Part shown: positions 60,119-64,000 of the stretch, piece by piece
How the letters are laid out: the number at the start of each line of letters is the position of its first letter
Position numbering within the stretch: position 1 is the first letter of the stretch
Assembly: GCA_023091735.1 (NCBI GenBank)
Contig: JALKBU010000078.1
Span: forward strand, 1-64,000
Length of the DNA: 64,000 nt
Reading direction: 5' to 3'
Origin: Trichomonas tenax
Taxonomy: Eukaryota > Parabasalia > Trichomonadida > Trichomonadidae
Position numbers and translations under genes: made by a program
The notes under the pieces: generated by a model
The model's database searches: none
What the model saw: only the letters and a program-made list of their open reading frames with translations
Told to the model about the DNA's origin: nothing

Positions 60119-61882
60119 TTATTTCATTTTGATAAATTTTACAATCTTATCGAGTTGGAAGATCCAGCTCTTTAAAAATCCTTCCATTCCTTGAGTATTG
60201 GAATTCCATATACTCAAATCATTTCTTACTAATCTGTTCAATAATATCATCGAGTAAATTCCTGAACGTTGAGTTTCGGTCATTTTGAACTTTGTATCGA
60301 ATTTATATCTATAATCTAACTCATCTGCTTGGTCCTGCTTTCTCATTACTTTAGTTTTCTTCTTCGAATTTCTCCAAGTCAATATTTCGATCTTTGTTTT
60401 CAGTCCTTTGATATATTTCTTCATTTCAATGATATCTTTATGTTTTGCAACAACATTGTTGTTCAATTCTACCTTTAGATCATTGGAGTTTCTTGAAATA
60501 ACTTTTTCAGTAAAATCTTGTTCAACTTCAGATACAGCTTCAAGAAATATTTGATCCAATTGTGAAGCATAAAAGACTGTATTATTTTTCAGTTCCTCGT
60601 TTCGTTTGAATGCATCACTGATTTGTTCTGATAATGAATTGAGCTTATTGTGGTTTTTATTGATTTTTTCATTTAACTTTTTAAAAACAGGAAGTTTTGC
60701 TTCAATCAATACTTGCTTTTCAAGATTTAATGGATATTTTTTAAACTTATGAGAAGACAGTGTTTGCGCTTCAGTAATTAGTTCTATTTTGCGTTGTTTT
60801 AGTCGTATCATAGTTTCTAAATTATTGATTTGCGTTTGATTTTCTGATGCTTTTTGTGTTGATTCTTTTAATTCTTTATTAACTTTTTTTGATTCTTTTG
60901 ATATCGCCTTTCTTGCTTTTTGGAGCTTTTGAACTACTGCGTAACATACATCTGTTTCATTATTATGTGTTTCTATCGAATTTTGTAGATTTAATTTTGT
61001 TGATTCAACTGATTTTTGAATAGTTTCTATATTTTCTTGAATTTTAGTATTTTTGAATTGTTCGACTCTTATTGCATCTGTAACGTTGTGTTTTATTGCT
61101 TTTAACTTTGATATTTCTAATTTTGTTGAATTTATATTTTCTTTTGTGCGTTTTGAAGTATTTTTATATTCAGAAACTTTGTTAGCAGTATTAGTTTTAT
61201 CTATATGTACTGTGTTTAACTGCGTTTTCAATTGAAAAATGTCTGTTTGAAATCGATTAGTCATCATTTCTTTAGATTTCTTTAAATCTAAAGCTGATTT
61301 AAGTATTTTTGCTCTTTCTTTCTGCTTCTTTTGTATTATTTCATTGTTCTTTGATATTTTACCTGAGAAAGAATTTATTTGTCCCATTAATGTTTCCATG
61401 AACGATTCTTTCTTTTCATTTGTAATAAAATCGAATTTTTCGTCCTGTAATGCTGGTGTTGAAGCTAAAAATCTATCATATCCAGAGATTTGATTTTCCA
61501 TATCTTCAATATATTGTTTGTAAGACAAAATTCGTTCTTCAATTTGCGAAATTCGTTGATTTAAGTTCAGTAAACGATTATTTAGCAAAGATTCGTTACT
61601 AACAATTAATGATTGCGAAAGATCTTGTTTTGCATGAAAAACAGAGAGATCACTGACAAATCTTTCGGTTTTAATGCTGAATATCATCGATTTTGAGAAA
61701 ATATTGTAAGGATTTGATTTAATTTTTGTCGGAGCTTCGACTAACAATGAATCTGAATGATGAATCTTTGATTTTTGTTTTGCGTCAGAAATTTCCTCTC
61801 CAATTTCAATCTCAGGTCCCTGATAACTCAATGATAATCTCTCATTGCTCATCAAAATTCCCAAATATTCCAAAAGTGACAT
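60119..61882 (-). CDS. Long coiled-coil protein
   Basis: A 587-residue protein that is coiled coil for nearly its whole length (about 95-530), rich in Lys, Glu, Asn and Gln with heptad spacing (LNLNQRISQIEERILSYKQY, LQKARKAISKESKKVNKELK, LNEKINKNHNKLNSLSEQIS). The N-terminal ~90 residues are mixed; the C-terminal ~50 are helical with Trp (LSIWNSNTQGMEGFLKSWIF). No membrane segment. ATG 61882 (MSLLEYLGIL) is used here; a TCACTTT initiator lies immediately after that ATG and would point to the ATG at 61852 (MSNERLSLSY) instead. Flagellar, centrosomal or tethering roles are possible; family not recognised. Stop TAA followed by AA. Confidence 0.8.
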   Translation of the reverse strand: MSLLEYLGILMSNERLSLSYQGPEIEIGEEISDAKQKSKIHHSDSLLVEAPTKIKSNPYNIFSKSMIFSIKTERFVSDLSVFHAKQDLSQSLIVSNESLLNNRLLNLNQRISQIEERILSYKQYIEDMENQISGYDRFLASTPALQDEKFDFITNEKKESFMETLMGQINSFSGKISKNNEIIQKKQKERAKILKSALDLKKSKEMMTNRFQTDIFQLKTQLNTVHIDKTNTANKVSEYKNTSKRTKENINSTKLEISKLKAIKHNVTDAIRVEQFKNTKIQENIETIQKSVESTKLNLQNSIETHNNETDVCYAVVQKLQKARKAISKESKKVNKELKESTQKASENQTQINNLETMIRLKQRKIELITEAQTLSSHKFKKYPLNLEKQVLIEAKLPVFKKLNEKINKNHNKLNSLSEQISDAFKRNEELKNNTVFYASQLDQIFLEAVSEVEQDFTEKVISRNSNDLKVELNNNVVAKHKDIIEMKKYIKGLKTKIEILTWRNSKKKTKVMRKQDQADELDYRYKFDTKFKMTETQRSGIYSMILLNRLVRNDLSIWNSNTQGMEGFLKSWIFQLDKIVKFIKMK

Positions 61883-62043
61883 CTTAACGTACACAAATGT
61901 TTACACCTTTTTATTCAACATAAACGAAAAATCATGAATTACCACAATGTTTTAATTATGAACATATATATTTATCCATAGTTAGCTGCTGATTTTACAC
62001 ACCATAATATGTTAACATTAAGATATCTTTTCCTTTCAAAAAT

Positions 62044-63064
62044 TTAAGAATCAACTATAATCATGATTAACAAGTTTTGAAATACAGAAGCTTTCAATGA
62101 ACATCGACAAATGCATAAATATTGTATTTTATTATTTATAACTAATGAAATATTTACATAACCACTTGAAAATGGATCACTATAGCATCCAGCACGCATT
62201 AATGTTTCTGTAAATTTAAATCCAGAATAATGCACAGATTGTCCTCTGTGGGTAATAGACGATTGAGAACTAGATGATTTTGAAATTGCATCACAGCCTG
62301 GATAGCCTGAAATGAATGATGATGCTGCGCTTCCAACAGCTGCCAAATAACTAATAAAAGCTCCTCCACCACCTCCATAATACCCACTCCCAGCTCCAGA
62401 TCCCCAATACATAGGTGGTGAACTACCAATTCCAAACTTTCCACTTTCACCATTATCCGTATTGAATGAAGTAATTGCACCTTTACCTGGTGATGATACT
62501 TTGGCTCCATCAGCATTGTGACCAGTTCTAAGTGCTTGAATTCCATTTTTTCCAACTAAAGCCCCGCCATCAGGACCTTGGATATGGCCCCAATGGTTCT
62601 GTGATCCTGTGCCGCCTGCTGCAACCATAATGCGCGATTTCAAAGAGACAAAATCTGACCAATCCCATCGGTTATGCACATGTCTGTAGCGACACCTCCT
62701 GAGCCTGCATAGATATTTTCTTGAGCAGCGTTACCACGCCCACCTCTGTTCGCGATCCTTGGGATTCTCCTCTTTCATCAAGATAAAAGAAAAAAGTTTC
62801 ATGTTTATCAAATCGAATGTTTCCACTTGTGTATGCACATCGGCCACCATTGTCGGAGTTGGTGGATGTCCCACCACCTGATGCACCATTTAATTCGATA
62901 TGATATTCACCGGGTGAGAAAATAATTTTATATGGAGTACAAGATTTAGCAAGTTGGCACGGATATCAGAAATATACGCTAAGGCCATTGTCGCTGTATC
63001 GTATGTCTTGAGTTCCGAGTGTTGGATCATTGAGAGTGATTGTGAGTCTCGATTTGAGACTCAT
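62044..63064 (-). pseudogene. Glycine-rich surface protein pseudogene, copy 3
   Basis: From ATG 63064 the minus strand reads MSLKSRLTITLNDPTLGTQD...YF, a TGA, then KIIFSPGEYHIELNGASGGG and GGRCAYTSGNIRFDKHETFF, shifts frame near 62750 (NAAQENIYAGSGGVATDMCI), shifts again near 62670 to RIMVAAGGTG, then SPGKGAI, SGAGSGYYGGGGGAFISYL and HYSGFKFTETLMRAGC to TAA 62044. PGEYHIELNGASGG, the R-hydrophobic-V-A-x-GG strand and the GGGGG run are the ALK/LTK-like glycine-rich hallmarks. It is more diverged from copies 1 and 2 than they are from each other. At least two frameshifts and one stop. Confidence 0.72.
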
Positions 63065-63327
63065 CGAATCGTTTTATAAAAATAACCTAAAAAGTCGTAA
63101 TTTCACTCTTAATTTTATTTTCAATACTGAAAAATTTCATTTATTATTATATAATGCATCCAATGATGTCCTTAAAATCTTTTTAAGCTGGAAATCAATA
63201 TCATGTTTGAAGAGATGAAATTGAAATTATTTATAAATACGTCGCAATGTATAATAATAAATAAATTTATAAACATACAAACAAAATACAATAAACAAAT
63301 TACAAATAAATCTAAATCTTGAATAAT

Positions 63328-64000
63328 TCAAGCTCGTAAAGCTGTTTGTGGCCTTCTTCTGACAGTCTTTGGTCTCTTAATCTCAATTTGATTTGAAGCT
63401 GTTGTTTGTCTGGAAGTATTTGCGGAAGTGATAATTGTAGGCTGAGAAAATACTTCGTTGTCGTCCCCAGGAATATGTGGCAATTCAGTCTTCATGACAA
63501 AGCCACCACCAAATTCTGGTGGCGCAGCATTCTGAGTAATGAAGAAAGCCGAAGCAGTCTTTGGCCTTTGACCATGTGAAGTCTTCGCTCTAATAATTTT
63601 TCCGGCTGTGTAATTCCTATCACGTAATACAGCAGTTGTTCCTCTATGTTGCGTAACTTTTCCTCTTAATAAATCAATTTCATATTTAACATCTTCTATT
63701 TGTGCTCTAACATCTTCAACCTGTGATTTTACTTCTTCAATCTCTTTGTCTTTAGCAGCAATTGATTCCTTTAAGTTCTCGATGTTCAATGAGAAAGCAG
63801 CAGAAAGCTTCTTTCCATGTGGGATAACTTTTGATTGCTTTGCTTCGATTTCTTTCATTATTCTCTTCTTTTCATCAACAAGTTTCAACCATGCATTGTG
63901 TGCTTCATCAAGACGTGCTGTGAGAATGCAATGATATCTCAGCTGTTGAGCAAATGCAGGATTTGTGTGCTGATAAACATTCCATCTGTGAACATTCCTT
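63328..64000 (-). CDS. Coiled-coil protein, 3' part (gene continues past the window edge)
   Basis: The minus-strand frame is open from the right edge of the window to TGA at 63328, about 224 codons; the 5' end lies outside. It begins within RNVHRWNVYQHTNPAFAQQL and ILTARLDEAHNAWLKLVDEK, then a coiled coil of about 90 residues (AAKDKEIEEVKSQVEDVRAQ) and a basic, disordered C-terminus with repeated RPKT motifs (GQRPKTASAFF, KRPKTVRRRPQTALRA). The Thr-Ala tail motifs resemble those of many trichomonad cytoskeletal or flagellar coiled-coil proteins. Exact family not recognised. Confidence 0.75.
   Translation of the reverse strand, partial: RNVHRWNVYQHTNPAFAQQLRYHCILTARLDEAHNAWLKLVDEKKRIMKEIEAKQSKVIPHGKKLSAAFSLNIENLKESIAAKDKEIEEVKSQVEDVRAQIEDVKYEIDLLRGKVTQHRGTTAVLRDRNYTAGKIIRAKTSHGQRPKTASAFFITQNAAPPEFGGGFVMKTELPHIPGDDNEVFSQPTIITSANTSRQTTASNQIEIKRPKTVRRRPQTALRA

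Noticed and set aside
1..64000. Non-standard genetic code explaining the in-frame stops
   Set aside because: Intact genes here end at TAA, TAG and TGA at the expected protein ends and contain no internal stops, so a global reassignment is not supported.
1..64000. tRNA, rRNA and CRISPR features
   Set aside because: GTTCGAAT-like boxes (for example near 41137 and 51785) lie in coding or unstructured sequence without a partner A-box or cloverleaf; no array of regular repeats with unique spacers exists.
1..64000. Spliceosomal introns rejoining the frame breaks
   Set aside because: The trichomonad intron signals (GTATGT start with fused branch site and 3' end ACTAACACACAG) were looked for at the frame breaks and not seen.

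Overview
The window looks like a chromosome segment of a parabasalid protist (a trichomonad such as Tritrichomonas foetus or Trichomonas vaginalis). Evidence: it is AT-rich; genes are intronless on both strands; several start codons lie 4-40 nt downstream of a TCAYWWW-type initiator; many stop codons are TAA followed by A (the trichomonad UAAA poly(A) signal overlaps the stop). The repertoire also fits: legumain protease, R2R3-Myb proteins, ankyrin families, BspA-type leucine-rich repeats, glycine-rich surface proteins, BEACH protein and a thioredoxin with a hydrogenosome-like presequence. I favour Tritrichomonas because of the glycine-rich family, but the species cannot be fixed from this sequence.

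Layout. 0.4-3.5 kb: thioredoxin and a legumain-type cysteine protease. 4-6 kb: a glycosyltransferase gene with one in-frame TGA, and a small coding relic. 6.4-9.4 kb: an unrecognised gene with strongly biased codons, frameshifted near its start and cut at its 3' end by a 61-bp tandem repeat, then a Sac1-type lipid phosphatase. 9.7-12 kb: a frameshifted surface protein and an ankyrin-family N-terminal relic. 12.2-18.2 kb: a WD40 protein resembling POC1, a helical BAR-like protein, and a fucosyltransferase-like type II membrane protein. 18.6-25.2 kb: a decaying surface-protein cluster with one intact beta-helix membrane protein, one beta-helix pseudogene and two glycine-rich pseudogenes. 25.7-32.9 kb: a 2389-residue BEACH protein. 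32.9-37.1 kb: gene-poor, including a strand-asymmetric T/G-rich tract. 37.1-41.4 kb: a secretory thioredoxin-fold protein, an R2R3 Myb gene with a motif-rich promoter, and a protein kinase interrupted by two in-frame TAA codons. 42.6-50 kb: ankyrin, BspA-type and Rab pseudogenes around an intact glutamine:fructose-6-phosphate aminotransferase. 50.3-55.4 kb: a coiled-coil protein, an ankyrin relic and a sugar-transporter-like MFS protein. 55.4-58.4 kb: a gene-poor stretch with a hairpin-rich, CpG-rich patch that may be a mobile-element relic. 58.4-64 kb: a Myb pseudogene with three in-frame stops, a small serine hydrolase, two coiled-coil proteins (the last cut by the window edge) and a third glycine-rich pseudogene.

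The intact genes are unlinked housekeeping, membrane-traffic, cytoskeletal and glycan functions; no operon-like pathway cluster is visible. What stands out is how many members of expanded families are dead, and that several of them (kinase, Myb, glycosyltransferase) are broken by in-frame stop codons alone with the reading frame otherwise preserved. I found no tRNA, rRNA or CRISPR array and no intact transposase.
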